Below, piece after piece: positions 38,226 to 47,792 of a DNA stretch of 64,000 bases; within the stretch, counting starts at the first letter, position 1, and the number at the start of each line of letters is the position of its first letter. Both the position numbers and the translations under genes were made by a program. The stretch is taken from NCBI RefSeq assembly GCF_902506165.1, contig NZ_LR733817.1:4486211-4550210 (forward strand), given 5' to 3'. The stretch is from Bosea sp. 29B. GTDB taxonomy: Bacteria; Pseudomonadota; Alphaproteobacteria; Rhizobiales; Beijerinckiaceae. Under the pieces are notes generated by a model. It ran no database searches. It was not told the DNA's origin and saw only the letters and a program-made list of their open reading frames with translations.

Positions 38226-39065
38226 TCAGTAGGTCGTGAACTTCCAGTTCAGGCCGGCACGGGCGATGCTGCCGGTCTCCTTGTGCCGGGCCGTTCCGCC
38301 GAGGAAACCTTCGGTCGGGTCGCTGGAGCCACCGCTGATCGCATAGCTCGTGCGGCCGAGGTCGTAATAGAGATACTCCGCCTTCAACGTGATGTTCTGG
38401 GTCAGCGCATATTCGGCGCCGGCGCCGATGGTCCAACCCACGCGCGTATCGCTCTTGCCGCCGCGCCATGCGCCCGCATAGGCGACATTGTCCACCACGC
38501 CTGCCGCGGTGATGCTGGTCTGGTTGGTCAGGCGGCCATAGGCGAGACCACCAGTCGCGTAGATCAGAGCGCGGTCGAAGGCGACGCCGGCGCGCGCCCG
38601 CACCGTGCCGAGCCAATCGACGCCGGCTTCCGCCGCAGTGACGATCGTCGTCGAATCGGCGCCATCCCTGAAGCTCGTCGCCTGGTTGGAGCGGCGCTTG
38701 ACGTTGAGAGACTGGAAGTCGGCCTCGACGCCAAGCACCAGCGCGCCAATCTGATAATTGTAGCCAACCTGCCCACCGCCGATGAAGCCGCCGCGGTTGC
38801 CCCTAAAGCCCTGCGGCACCAGGCCCGCCGCGTTGAATTCCGCGATGTCGTCCGGGCCAGGATTGTCGCCGAGGCGGTAACTGTAACGCGTGTCGTTCTG
38901 CGTCCAGGCGTAGCCGGCATTCACGCCGACATAAAAGCCATTCCAGCTGTAGGCCACCATGGTCGGTGCAACAGGCGCCGGCCTGCGACCGGACAGATCC
39001 GCCGCGTCGGCCGTCGCGCTCGCGCCGGCGATCAGGACCCCGGCCAGCAGCATTCTCGTCTTCAT
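38226..39065 (-). CDS. Outer-membrane beta-barrel protein (Omp25/Omp31 family)
   Basis: 279 residues. Signal peptide about 1-21 (GVLIAGASATADAA), then the family entry WNGFYVGVNAGYAW. Alternating strands include GFIGGGQVGYNYQIG, GVEADFQSLN, LGTVRARAGVAFDRALIYATG-GLAYGRL and a closing AGLNWKFTTY with aromatic C-terminus. Outer-membrane structural porin-like protein common in Hyphomicrobiales. It lies inside the oppositely oriented segment that splits the autotransporter locus. Confidence 0.93.
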   Translation of the reverse strand: MKTRMLLAGVLIAGASATADAADLSGRRPAPVAPTMVAYSWNGFYVGVNAGYAWTQNDTRYSYRLGDNPGPDDIAEFNAAGLVPQGFRGNRGGFIGGGQVGYNYQIGALVLGVEADFQSLNVKRRSNQATSFRDGADSTTIVTAAEAGVDWLGTVRARAGVAFDRALIYATGGLAYGRLTNQTSITAAGVVDNVAYAGAWRGGKSDTRVGWTIGAGAEYALTQNITLKAEYLYYDLGRTSYAISGGSSDPTEGFLGGTARHKETGSIARAGLNWKFTTY

Positions 39066-39402
39066 GGCTCTACCTTGCTCTCAACGAATGTCGATTGGCG
39101 CAGCCATCGTTCGCGGGGCACGGAACTGGCGCGCCTGGCGATGTCACCGACCGACCGGTCGGCAGCCCCAACGTCGAAAGGATATCCCGGCGGGCGACCA
39201 GCGCGTTAGGCTGCTCGTCTCAGCGCCGATTGTCGCGCCGTCTCACGTCAACTCCGGCCTTTTCGCTGAAAGCGTCTCTCGTTCGGCTGCATTTCCATTG
39301 GCTGGACGCGCCTGACGGGGCTGCGAAAACTGACGCCGATTCGTCCAAATGTGGCCGGATTGCCGACGACCATGGACATCAGGACGCGCGATCTGCCCCC
39401 AA

Positions 39403-39651
39403 GCCCGCGCCGTGCTCGGCTGGCGCCACTGCTTTGGCGAGCTCACCCCGCAGGCCAGAAAGGCCTTCGTCGCCGGCCCCACCGCAGCCCGCGTCTTCGC
39501 CGCACCGATCGGCCGCGAGGCTGTTGTCGTCGAGGCTGGCCTCGGGTGGCGCATCTCCGAGGCCACCTCGCTTGGCCTGACCTACACCGTCGCCATCGGC
39601 GAGCGCTCCAGAGATCGCGCCCTCAAGGGACGTGTCGAGATGTGCTTCTGA
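39403..39651 (+). pseudogene. Autotransporter beta-barrel remnant (last strands)
   Basis: About 82 residues: ARAVLGWRHCFGELTPQARK, FVAGPTAARVFAAPIGREA, VVVEAGLGWRISEATSLGLT, YTVAIGERSRDRALKGRVE and final MCF. This is the usual closing stretch of an autotransporter translocator, including the AVLGWRHAFG-like strand and the terminal Phe. There is no signal, passenger or start in front of it. It is in the same orientation as the passenger at 35925 and probably once belonged to it or a sister gene. Confidence 0.7.
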
Positions 39652-39847
39652 AGGGGAAGGCGAGATCGACGTCAGCTTTCTGCATGCGCCTGCCGATCCG
39701 TCTTAATCGAATGAAGAGCTCGCACGTGCGCCAGGAATGGACATTGAACGGTTGCCAGGAAGCGGACGTTCGAACGAGAGCGCCGGAGCCGCCAATACCG
39801 CCTTCTCTGAGGCGTGACCTGTTCATCAGCTCAAGGCGATGGTCGGC

Positions 39848-40537
39848 TTACTTTGCCGCTGTCGTTTCTATTCTCCCCTCGCTCTGCGCGCTCGGAATCT
39901 GCTCCAGCAGGTAGGCGACCGCGCAGGGGATCGGCGCGATCACGGAGGTTGAGAACCGTGCTTCCAGAGCCCCCGCCGCCTCGCCGAGCGGCCCGCCTCC
40001 GATGATGACAGCCTCGGCCTCGTCCGCGATGCAGGCCTCAACCATCTCGCCGAGGGCTTCCGTCAACGCCGCCTTGTCATCGGTCAAGGCAGCGGGATCT
40101 CCTGTGGTGCAGCGGATCCCGGTCAACAATTCCGCGAGGCCGAGCGCGCTCGCGCGTGCCGCGATCGCATCGACCAACCGCGGCGTGGTGGTGGCGACGC
40201 CGAATCGTCGCCCTCCCCGCGAGGCTACCCGCATCGACGCCTCGCAGATGCCGGCGACCGGGATGCCCACCTGCTGCCGCAAGATCTCCAGCCCGGGATC
40301 GCCGAAGGCGCCGACGATGATGCCAGCGCAATCGGGGGCATGCCGCAGGCCGATTTCGACGACCTCCTCGGCCGAGGCAAGTAAATCCTCTCCGGTCACG
40401 ATCATGGCCGGGCTGCGCTCGGCCGTGGCGACTGCCACGGCCAGTTCATCCCCAGCTGCCCGCTGCGCGATGGCTTGCATCATCGCGCTGGTCGCCTGCG
40501 AGCTGTTCGGATTGATCAGCAGGATATGCCGGGTCAC
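39848..40537 (-). CDS. Asp/Glu/hydantoin racemase family protein
   Basis: 229 residues. It starts ILLINPNSSQATSAMM, contains GIIVGAFGDPGLEILRQ, GICEASMRVASR, TGIRCTTGDPAAL and AVIIGGGPLGEAAGALE. Hydantoin racemases normally use two Cys; the first site (after GAF/ACF in relatives) reads GAFGDPG here, so one catalytic Cys seems replaced by Gly. The role may be racemase, decarboxylase or isomerase. The gene overlaps the upstream MFS stop (ATGA), so transporter and enzyme act on the same compound. Confidence 0.85.
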   Translation of the reverse strand: MTRHILLINPNSSQATSAMMQAIAQRAAGDELAVAVATAERSPAMIVTGEDLLASAEEVVEIGLRHAPDCAGIIVGAFGDPGLEILRQQVGIPVAGICEASMRVASRGGRRFGVATTTPRLVDAIAARASALGLAELLTGIRCTTGDPAALTDDKAALTEALGEMVEACIADEAEAVIIGGGPLGEAAGALEARFSTSVIAPIPCAVAYLLEQIPSAQSEGRIETTAAK

Positions 40538-41994
40538 GCCCTCATCGCCTTTGCTGGTTCGGACAGGGGCTCGGCCGGCACGACCTCGATCTCAGCCGGC
40601 TGGGTGATGTCTTCCATCGAGCGGCCAAAGGTCTCCGGCCCCAGCTGGATGCAGATCACGAAGACTGCATACATCGCTGCGGCGAGCGCGAAGACACCGA
40701 CCATGCCGTACTTGTCGAACAGCATGCCCGAGATCGTCGGCACGAATGAGCCTGCCGCCGAGCCGGTCGCCAGGATCAAAGCAACACCGAAGGCGCGGAT
40801 ACGGGTCGGGAACAGCTCGGGTGCATAGATCCAGATCGAGGTGTTGAGCAGCAGTACGAAGAACTGGAAGATCGCACCGAACAGCAGCACCATGTAGATG
40901 TTGCTGCCGAGATAGGCGATCGACACGGCTGCGACGCAGGCCAGGGCCGCGCCGACGGTGAGCACGAGCTTGCGCGGCAGGTAATAGCCGAAGGTCGAGG
41001 CCGCGATGGCGCCGAGCACGCTGCCGCTCTGGATGATCATGCTGTAGAGCAGGCTGCCCTGCAGCGTGTAGCCCATCGAGACGAAGATCAGCGGCATCAG
41101 CGTCAGCACGGAGAGCTGGGCACCGTAGCTCATCAGGATGGCAATCGCGACGGGAATGGTCCGGCCGATGAAGGGCTGGCGGAACAACTCGCGCCAATCG
41201 GCCTTGGTCGGGACGGGCATCTGCGCCAGATCGACGGCCAGGAAGGGCTGCACGACGAGATTGCGCGGCCGCAGGCTGCCCGAAGCCAGGATCGACAGGA
41301 CCTTGTTGGCCTCGTCGAAGCGGTTGCGGGAGGCCAGGAAGCGTGGCGTCTCGGGCACGTAGCGCCGGTAGAACACCGCCAGCAGCGCCGGTACCGCGAG
41401 GGCGGCGAAAAGCCAGCGCCAGCTGTTCTCGCCAGGAAACAGGGTGAAGATGAGCAGGCCGAAGGCCGGGGCCAGGAAATTGCCGAAGCCGCCGGCGCCA
41501 ACATTGACGAGGCCCGCCGCGGTGCCCCGGAACTTGGAGGAGCAGAATTCCGACAGCATCGTCACGGCGGTAGAAATTTCACCGCCGACGCCGAAGCCGA
41601 CGATGGCGCGCGCAATGCAGAGCGTGAAGAAGTCCGGGGCCAGGGCGCAGGCGCCAGAGCCGATCGAGAACAGCAGCAGGTTCGTGGTCAGCATCACACG
41701 ACGGCCGTAGCGATCGCCGAGGATGCCCGACATCAGCCGGCCGATGGCGGCGCTGGCGAAGGTGATGGTGTTGAGGAAGCCGATATCGGCACCCGTCAGG
41801 CCCCAATGCTGCCGCAGCAGCGGGCCGGCGACGCCGATGGTGTTCTGCTCGAAGCTGTCGAACAGGCAGCCGATCAGCACGAGCGCCAGGATCTGCTTGT
41901 GAGCCCCCGTCACACCGATCTTGTTGAGGGCGGAATCCAATTGTCTGCTCATCGGCGTCGATGCGCCCGATGGCTGCGAGATCTCCATTGCCAT
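40534..41994 (-). CDS. MFS transporter (sugar/aromatic-acid symporter type)
   Basis: 486 residues, 12 membrane segments. GDRYGRRVMLTTN between helices 2 and 3, the middle signature RRYVPETPRFLASRNR, and ELFPTRIRAFGVAL after helix 10. The long central loop is typical of the SP/AAHS groups. The ATG at 41994 follows AGGGGAACGATC. Cotranscribed with the racemase-like gene and controlled, by position, by the RpiR-type regulator upstream. Confidence 0.92.
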   Translation of the reverse strand: MAMEISQPSGASTPMSRQLDSALNKIGVTGAHKQILALVLIGCLFDSFEQNTIGVAGPLLRQHWGLTGADIGFLNTITFASAAIGRLMSGILGDRYGRRVMLTTNLLLFSIGSGACALAPDFFTLCIARAIVGFGVGGEISTAVTMLSEFCSSKFRGTAAGLVNVGAGGFGNFLAPAFGLLIFTLFPGENSWRWLFAALAVPALLAVFYRRYVPETPRFLASRNRFDEANKVLSILASGSLRPRNLVVQPFLAVDLAQMPVPTKADWRELFRQPFIGRTIPVAIAILMSYGAQLSVLTLMPLIFVSMGYTLQGSLLYSMIIQSGSVLGAIAASTFGYYLPRKLVLTVGAALACVAAVSIAYLGSNIYMVLLFGAIFQFFVLLLNTSIWIYAPELFPTRIRAFGVALILATGSAAGSFVPTISGMLFDKYGMVGVFALAAAMYAVFVICIQLGPETFGRSMEDITQPAEIEVVPAEPLSEPAKAMRA

Positions 41995-42171
41995 GATCGT
42001 TCCCCTGATTGTTCGTGGTTGTCCGCGCAATGCCTCCTGCTGCTCTTTGGCTGGTGCGAGGCTGCGCCGTCTGCTGGTGCCCTGGAAGCGGCCTTCTCCT
42101 TCCACCTCGTTCCAAGAGGGGCTCATCTCCTTCGAGCCGTCTTTGGAACAATTCAATCATATGACTATGCA

Positions 42172-42187
42172 TGAAACTACAGTTTCA
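42172..42187. promoter_or_regulatory. Dyad TGAAACT-AC-AGTTTCA, candidate RpiR operator
   Basis: Perfect 7-bp inverted repeat with 2-base centre, 178 bp before the MFS start and 102 bp after the rpiR stop. TGAAA/TTTCA half-sites are usual for MurR/RpiR regulators. Confidence 0.6.
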
Positions 42188-42288
42188 GAAAAGGCCATAA
42201 ATGCGCCATCGCCGCCGCTTCTTGCGGCAGGGCCGCCAAGCTGTTCACGATGGCCGAAAACGATCCGGCCGCGGCGGCCTGGAGGATG

Positions 42289-43128
42289 TCAGAGTTCGTC
42301 GAGCGCGTCGTTCAGCGTCTCGATGTGGCGCAGGCGCGTGCGGCCCTTGGCCCCGGCGATCTCGATGCAGCGCATGATCAGCAGATGGCAGAGCGCCATC
42401 ACCGCCGTGTGGTTGAACAACGGGCCGGGTGCCAGGGTCTGGCAACGGAAATGCCACTGGCTGCGCGTCTCGTAGTCGGCGTTCTCGTCGGTGACGAAGA
42501 GGAGCCGAGCGCCTGATCTGGCGATCTGGTCAAGCAGCATGTCAGTCTGGGAGACGCGCCGGCGCAATCCAAAGAAGATCACGACGTCGTCCGCGGAGAG
42601 ACTGACCAGATGCTCGCCGAAGGTCTGGCCGCCGCCAGGAATGGCGACGATGTTCTCGATGACCTGGGTCAGCTGCCATTGCAGATACGTCGAGAAGGCG
42701 ACGCTAGCCCGGAAGCCGATCACCCAGACCTTCCGCGCCGCGAGAATCGCCTCGGCAGCGGCGCCGATCTGGGTCTCGCCGATCGTACGGAAGGTTTCCT
42801 CGATATTGGCGATGCCCTGGGCAAGATTGGCGGCGATCGATTGCTCGCCGGTCGTATCGGCCGTGGTGAGGAACAGGCGAGAGCCGCTCTGCCGGTCGAG
42901 CCTGGCGTGCCGGCGAGCCTCCTCGTAACTCTCATAGCCCAGCCGCTGGATGAAGCGGGAGACCGTCGCTTTCGAGACATGGGCCAGCGCCGCCAATTCT
43001 TGCGCCGAATAGGTCGCGACCTCGCCGGGAAAGTCGCAAATGAAATCGCCGAGACGCCGCTCGGCCGGAGAGAGATCGGGCAGGATGCTGCGGACGCGGC
43101 TCAGAAAAGACGTTTCCTTGGAGTGCAT
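42289..43128 (-). CDS. MurR/RpiR-family transcriptional regulator
   Basis: 279 residues. N-terminal HTH_6: LSPAERRLGDFICDFPGEVA, SAQELAALAHVSKATVSRFI-QRLGYESYEE; C-terminal SIS domain: KVWVIGFRASVAFSTYLQWQ and DVVIFFGLRRR. SIS domains sense phosphosugars or related acids. ATG 43128 gives the normal length. It lies upstream of the MFS-racemase operon on the same strand and likely represses it. Confidence 0.94.
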   Translation of the reverse strand: MHSKETSFLSRVRSILPDLSPAERRLGDFICDFPGEVATYSAQELAALAHVSKATVSRFIQRLGYESYEEARRHARLDRQSGSRLFLTTADTTGEQSIAANLAQGIANIEETFRTIGETQIGAAAEAILAARKVWVIGFRASVAFSTYLQWQLTQVIENIVAIPGGGQTFGEHLVSLSADDVVIFFGLRRRVSQTDMLLDQIARSGARLLFVTDENADYETRSQWHFRCQTLAPGPLFNHTAVMALCHLLIMRCIEIAGAKGRTRLRHIETLNDALDEL

Positions 43129-43251
43129 TACCGGGACCGCGGGATTGGAGGTAACGCAACCTCTTCCGTCATGGCCCGCTTTGCAAGCTGCTTCCCGGCA
43201 TCGGTTCACGCGGACACCGTGCATCCGCACGAGCTTGCGAACGAAAAGGAT

Positions 43252-43920
43252 TCATTTGGTAGACTTGACGCTGTCAGCGTCTGAACACCCTTCCGGTCCA
43301 AGGTCGTTCGCCCCGATGCCGTTGACGAAGAGCCCGATCGTCTCGCGGGCGATATGATCGACCGAGAGTGGCCCGGCTGGATCGTGCCAGCGCGCGATCC
43401 AGCTCAATGCGCCGGCCGCCGCGAAGGCGAGCAGCTTGGGGTCGCAGGCGCGGATCGAGCCATCGGCGATGCCGGCCTCGATCAGGCCGCGGAAGCGCTT
43501 GTCGATCTTGCCCTTGAGCGCGCGCAATTCCTTGCGCGTCTCGGCCGGCAAGGGATCCTCGCCGACCAGGATGAGGCAGCGCCCGAAATCCTCGGTGACG
43601 ATATGAGCGTATTCGGTCCAGAGGACGATCAGCCGATCGAGACCGCTGCCGCCGCTGCGCCTGGCCTCGGCCGAGGCGGCAGCGGCATCGAGCCGTTCCA
43701 GTCCGATGCGCACGCACTCGAACAGGATCTCGTCCTTGCTGCGGACATAGTGGTAGATCGTCGGCTTGGTGACGTTCAGCCGCTCGGCGACATCGTCGAG
43801 CGAGGTGCGGTGGAAACCCTGCTCGGCGAAGGCCTGTGCCGCGACCCGCAGCACGGCCTCGCGCTTGAGGGCACGCTCGCGCTCGCGCTCAGCCGGCGTC
43901 TTCCAGAGGGCTGTCGCCAT
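43252..43920 (-). CDS. TetR-family regulator of the liv/acyl-CoA operon
   Basis: 222 residues. HTH: REAVLRVAAQAFAEQGFHRT-SLDDVAERLNVTKPTIYHYV, followed by a ligand-binding domain (SGGSGLDRLIVLWTEYAHIV...). It is the last gene of a nine-gene operon, 7 bp after the thiolase, so the operon probably encodes its own repressor. The dyad at 52626 in front of the operon is the likely target. Confidence 0.93.
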   Translation of the reverse strand: MATALWKTPAERERERALKREAVLRVAAQAFAEQGFHRTSLDDVAERLNVTKPTIYHYVRSKDEILFECVRIGLERLDAAAASAEARRSGGSGLDRLIVLWTEYAHIVTEDFGRCLILVGEDPLPAETRKELRALKGKIDKRFRGLIEAGIADGSIRACDPKLLAFAAAGALSWIARWHDPAGPLSVDHIARETIGLFVNGIGANDLGPEGCSDADSVKSTK

Positions 43921-43927
43921 AACCGGT

Positions 43928-45109
43928 TCAGGCCCGCTCGATCGCGAGCGCGATGCCCTGGCCTCCGCCGATGCACATCGTCACCAGCCCGTAGCGGCCA
44001 TTGGTACGCTTCAGCTCATAGGCTGCCTTCAAGGTGATGATCGCACCGGTCGCGCCGACAGGATGGCCGAGCGCGATGGCGCCGCCATTGGGGTTGACCT
44101 TGGCCGGATCGAAGCCGAGCTCCTTGGCGACCGCGCAGGCCTGCGCCGCGAAGGCCTCGTTCGACTCGATCACGTCGAAGTCCTTCAAGGAGAGCCCGGT
44201 GCGCTTGAGCAGCGCCTGCACCGCCGGCACCGGGCCGATGCCCATCACGCCCGGCTCGACGCCGGCATGGGCATAGCCGACGATGCGCGCCAGAATTGGC
44301 TTGCCCTCGCGACCGGCGCGGCCCTCCTCCATCAGCACCATCGCGGCGGCGCCATCATTGATGCCCGACGCATTGCCCGGCGTGACCGTGCCGTCCTTCT
44401 TGAAGGTCGGGCGCAGGCCCTTCAGCGTCTCCGCCGTCGTGCCGGGCTTGGGATGCTCGTCGGTGTCGAAGCTGATCGTGTCGCGGCCCTTGCGAACCTC
44501 GACCGGCAGGATCTGGTCCTTGAAACGGCCGGCGGCGATCGCCTCGGCGGCGCGGCGCTGGCTCTCGGCGGCGAATTCGTCCTGCGCCTCGCGATCGACG
44601 CCGTAGCGCTCGGCGACGTTCTCGGCGGTGATGCCCATGATGCCGTTGCCGAACGGATCTGTCAGGATGCCGGTGAGGTGGTCGGAGGCGACCGTGTCGC
44701 CCATGCGCTGGCCGAAGCGGGCGGTCGACAACAGATGCGGCGCGCGGCTCATCGTCTCGGCACCGCCGGCGACCGCGGTATCGCAATCGCCGAGCATGAT
44801 CGACTGGGCGGCCGAGACGATCGCCTGCACACCGGAGCCGCAGAGCCGGTTGAGCGTCAGTGCCGGAACCTCGACCGGGATGCCGGCGTCGACCGCCGCG
44901 ATGCGGGCGAGATAGGCATCCTTGGATTCGGTCAGGATGACGTTGCCGAACACGACATGGCCGACCTCTGAGGCCGGCAGGTCGGCTCGGCGCAGCGCCT
45001 CGGCGACGCAAGCTGCGCCGAGCGCGGTCGGCGCATGGCCGGAGAGCGCTCCGCCGAAGGTTCCGATCGCGGTGCGCACGCCCGCAGTGATGACGACATG
45101 ACGGCTCAT
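43928..45109 (-). CDS. Acetyl-CoA C-acyltransferase (thiolase)
   Basis: 393 residues, full length. Nucleophilic Cys in TLNRLCGSGVQAIVSAAQS, then ESNEAFAAQACAVAKELG, GGAIALGHPVGATGA and the C-terminal MCIGGGQGIALAIER with the second catalytic Cys. Cleaves 3-oxoacyl-CoA to acetyl-CoA and a shorter acyl-CoA, or runs in reverse. Part of the echA-liv-fadD operon, 11 bp after fadD. Confidence 0.96.
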   Translation of the reverse strand: MSRHVVITAGVRTAIGTFGGALSGHAPTALGAACVAEALRRADLPASEVGHVVFGNVILTESKDAYLARIAAVDAGIPVEVPALTLNRLCGSGVQAIVSAAQSIMLGDCDTAVAGGAETMSRAPHLLSTARFGQRMGDTVASDHLTGILTDPFGNGIMGITAENVAERYGVDREAQDEFAAESQRRAAEAIAAGRFKDQILPVEVRKGRDTISFDTDEHPKPGTTAETLKGLRPTFKKDGTVTPGNASGINDGAAAMVLMEEGRAGREGKPILARIVGYAHAGVEPGVMGIGPVPAVQALLKRTGLSLKDFDVIESNEAFAAQACAVAKELGFDPAKVNPNGGAIALGHPVGATGAIITLKAAYELKRTNGRYGLVTMCIGGGQGIALAIERA

Positions 45110-45120
45110 GATAACTCTCC

Positions 45121-46959
45121 TCAGACGGGTTCGGCCTGCCGCTCGGGCTTGTACAAGGCTTCGATCTCGGCGGCGTATTTCTTCGCGATGCTCGCTCGCC
45201 GCACCTTCATCGTCGCGGTGACCTCGTCATCGTCATGGTCGAGTTCCTTGACGAGCATGTGGAAGCGCTTGAGCTGCGCCACCGGCGCGAGCTGGCTGTT
45301 CGCCTGCTCGATCTCGGCGGCGACCAGATCGCGCACCCGCTCATGCTCGGCGAGGCTGCGGAAATGGGTGAACGCGATACGGTTCTCCTCGGCCCATTTG
45401 CCGACGGTCTCGGCGTCGATCTGGATCAGGGCGGAGGGGTAGCGTCGGCCATCGGCGACGACGATGCACTCCTTGATGAAGGCGCTGCCCTTCACCGTGT
45501 TCTCGATCTCCGAGGGGCTCAGATTCTTGCCGCCGGCGGTGATCATGATGTCTTTGAGACGATCGACGATCTTGACCTGTCCGGCCTCGATCACGGCGAC
45601 GTCGCCGGTGTGGAGCCAGCCGTCGCGTAGCACACCTGCCGTCGCCTCGGGACTGCGGAAATAGCCCTCGAAGACGATGTCGCCGCGCACCAGCAATTCG
45701 CCCTGGTCGCCGAGCTTGGCCTCAGTGCCCGCCACCGCTTCGCCGACAGAGCCGGGCAGCAGATGGTCGAGGCGCTGGCCGGTCGCCATGCCGGAGGTCT
45801 CGGTCAGCCCATAGACCTCGACCAGCGGCACGCCGAGCGTGCGGAAGAACTGCACGATCCGCGGCGGGATCGGCGCCGCGCCGGTGAGCGCGACCTTCGC
45901 CTTGCGCAGGCCGATGAAGTTCTGCAGCGCCCGGAAGATGACGAGGTGATAGAACAACGCAAGTGCCCGCTCGCGCAGGCTGCACGCGGCTCTTGGCTTG
46001 GTTGCAAAGGGCTCGCAAGCGGCAAGGCCGGCCTCGAACAGGCGCCGGCGCCAGCCGCCGGCCTCCATCAGCTTGATGTGGATCGAAGCGTGCAGCTTCT
46101 CCCAGATGCGGGGGACGCCGAGGAAGAGCGTCGGCGCGACCTCGCGCAAATCCTCCTGCACGGTCCGGATCGACTCGCCGAAGGAGACGCAGGAGCCGAC
46201 ATAGATCGGCGCCATCGTACTCAGCATCTGCTCGGCGACATGGCAGAGCGGGAGGTAGGACAGGTTCGTCGTCGCGGCATCGTAGCCGAGCCGCTCGACG
46301 ACGCCGGCCGCCTGGGCGCGCATGTTGCGATAGCTCAGCATCGCGCCCTTGGGCTTGCCGGTCGAGCCGGAGGTGTAGACCATCAGGCCGATATCGGCCT
46401 GCGTCTGAGCGGCCAGACAGGCCTCGACCAGCCCGGGTTGCTTCACCTCGTGATCAGCACCCGAGCGCAGTACGTCGGCAAAGGATATGACCAGCTCCGA
46501 GGCGTAGCCCCGCAGCCCCTTGGGATCGATCACCACGATCCGCTTCAACCGCGGCAACTCTTCCAGCCGCTCCAGCACCTTGTCGGTCTGCTCCTGGTCC
46601 TCGCAGACGACGATCTCGACCTCGGCATGCCCCAGCACATAGGCGACCTCGTTGGCCGGGCTGGTCGCATAGACGCCGATCGCGACGGCATTGACCATGC
46701 CGGCTCCGAGCTGGGCGACGACCCATTCGGCCCGGTTCTCCGAAAGGATCCCGACATGGCCGCCTTCGCCCAGGCCGAGCGCGCGCAATCCGAGCCCGAA
46801 ATGGCGGGCACGGCGGTCGTACTGCGCCCAGCTGATCGGCAGCCAGATGCCGAAATCCTTTTGCCGCAGCGCCAGCCGCTCCGGCATGGTCCGCGCGTTC
46901 TCGCGCAGCATCTGCGGCAAGGTGAGATTGGGGAGCTCGCGCATCGTCACCGCCCTCAC
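45121..46959 (-). CDS. AMP-forming acyl-CoA ligase (long-chain FadD/FadD15 type)
   Basis: 612 residues. P-loop YTSGSTGKPKGAMLSYRN, VEVYGLTETSG, GWLHTGDVAVIEAGQVKIVD-RLKDIMITAGGKNLSPSEIEN. Activates a carboxylic acid to its CoA ester at the cost of ATP. GTG at 46959 overlaps the livF stop (GTGA); an ATG at 46944 is an alternative. Next to a Liv-type importer this suggests that the imported acid is activated on entry. Confidence 0.94.
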   Translation of the reverse strand: MRAVTMRELPNLTLPQMLRENARTMPERLALRQKDFGIWLPISWAQYDRRARHFGLGLRALGLGEGGHVGILSENRAEWVVAQLGAGMVNAVAIGVYATSPANEVAYVLGHAEVEIVVCEDQEQTDKVLERLEELPRLKRIVVIDPKGLRGYASELVISFADVLRSGADHEVKQPGLVEACLAAQTQADIGLMVYTSGSTGKPKGAMLSYRNMRAQAAGVVERLGYDAATTNLSYLPLCHVAEQMLSTMAPIYVGSCVSFGESIRTVQEDLREVAPTLFLGVPRIWEKLHASIHIKLMEAGGWRRRLFEAGLAACEPFATKPRAACSLRERALALFYHLVIFRALQNFIGLRKAKVALTGAAPIPPRIVQFFRTLGVPLVEVYGLTETSGMATGQRLDHLLPGSVGEAVAGTEAKLGDQGELLVRGDIVFEGYFRSPEATAGVLRDGWLHTGDVAVIEAGQVKIVDRLKDIMITAGGKNLSPSEIENTVKGSAFIKECIVVADGRRYPSALIQIDAETVGKWAEENRIAFTHFRSLAEHERVRDLVAAEIEQANSQLAPVAQLKRFHMLVKELDHDDDEVTATMKVRRASIAKKYAAEIEALYKPERQAEPV

Positions 46960-47765
46960 GACAGCCAGCGCTTGCGGCGCTTGTAGTGCTTGATGTCGCG
47001 ATAGCTGCGCTCGCCCCCGGCGCCGCCGAGGCCGAGATAGAACTCGCGCACGTCCTGGTCGCGCATCAGCTTCTCGACCGGCCCGTCGATCACGACCCTG
47101 CCCATTTCGAGGATGTAGCCGTAGCTCGCCACCGCGAAGGCGACGGCGGCGTTCTGCTCGACCAGCAGCATCGAGACCTTCTGCTCGGCATTGATGCGGG
47201 CGATGATCGCGAAAATCTCCTCGACCAGCTTGGGCGCAAGGCCGAGCGAGGGCTCGTCGAGCAGGATCAGCGAAGGCCGCGCGATCAGCGCCCGCCCGAT
47301 CGCGAGCATCTGCTGCTCGCCACCGGAGAGATAGCCGGCGAGCCCTTTCCGGCGCTCGTGCAGCCTTGGGAAGTAGTTGTAGACCAGGTCGAAATCGGCG
47401 GCGGGCAGTTTGCGCCCGGTCAGCGCGAAGGTCGCGGCGGTGAGGTTCTCCTCGATGGTCAGGTCCTCGAAGATCCGCCGCCCTTCCATCACATGGAAGA
47501 GACCGCGCCGGACGAGCCCGTGCGGGGTCAGGCTGGCGATATCGTCGCCGCGGAAGCGGATGGCGCCGGCGGTGACGTCGCCATCCTCGAGCGAGAGCAG
47601 GTTCGACACCGCCTTCAGCAGTGTCGACTTGCCGGCGCCGTTCGAGCCGAGAAGAGCGACGATCTCGCCCTCCGGCACTTGCAGCGACAGCCCGCGCAGC
47701 ACCTGCACGGTCCGGTTATAGACCACCTCGACATTGTTGACGTCGAGCACCGCGGAACCGGCCAT
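46956..47765 (-). CDS. Branched-chain-type ABC transporter ATPase (LivF)
   Basis: 269 residues. Walker A GSNGAGKST, signature LSGGEQQMLAIGRAL, Walker B LILLDEPSLGL, and the LivF-specific HVMEGRRIFEDLTIEENL. It has an unusual basic C-terminal tail (YRDIKHYKRRKRW). Second ATPase of the Liv transporter, separated from livG by livH, livM and livK. Confidence 0.94.
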   Translation of the reverse strand: MAGSAVLDVNNVEVVYNRTVQVLRGLSLQVPEGEIVALLGSNGAGKSTLLKAVSNLLSLEDGDVTAGAIRFRGDDIASLTPHGLVRRGLFHVMEGRRIFEDLTIEENLTAATFALTGRKLPAADFDLVYNYFPRLHERRKGLAGYLSGGEQQMLAIGRALIARPSLILLDEPSLGLAPKLVEEIFAIIARINAEQKVSMLLVEQNAAVAFAVASYGYILEMGRVVIDGPVEKLMRDQDVREFYLGLGGAGGERSYRDIKHYKRRKRWLS

Positions 47766-47792
47766 GACCTCTAGCCCTTCATCCGGCGGCGG

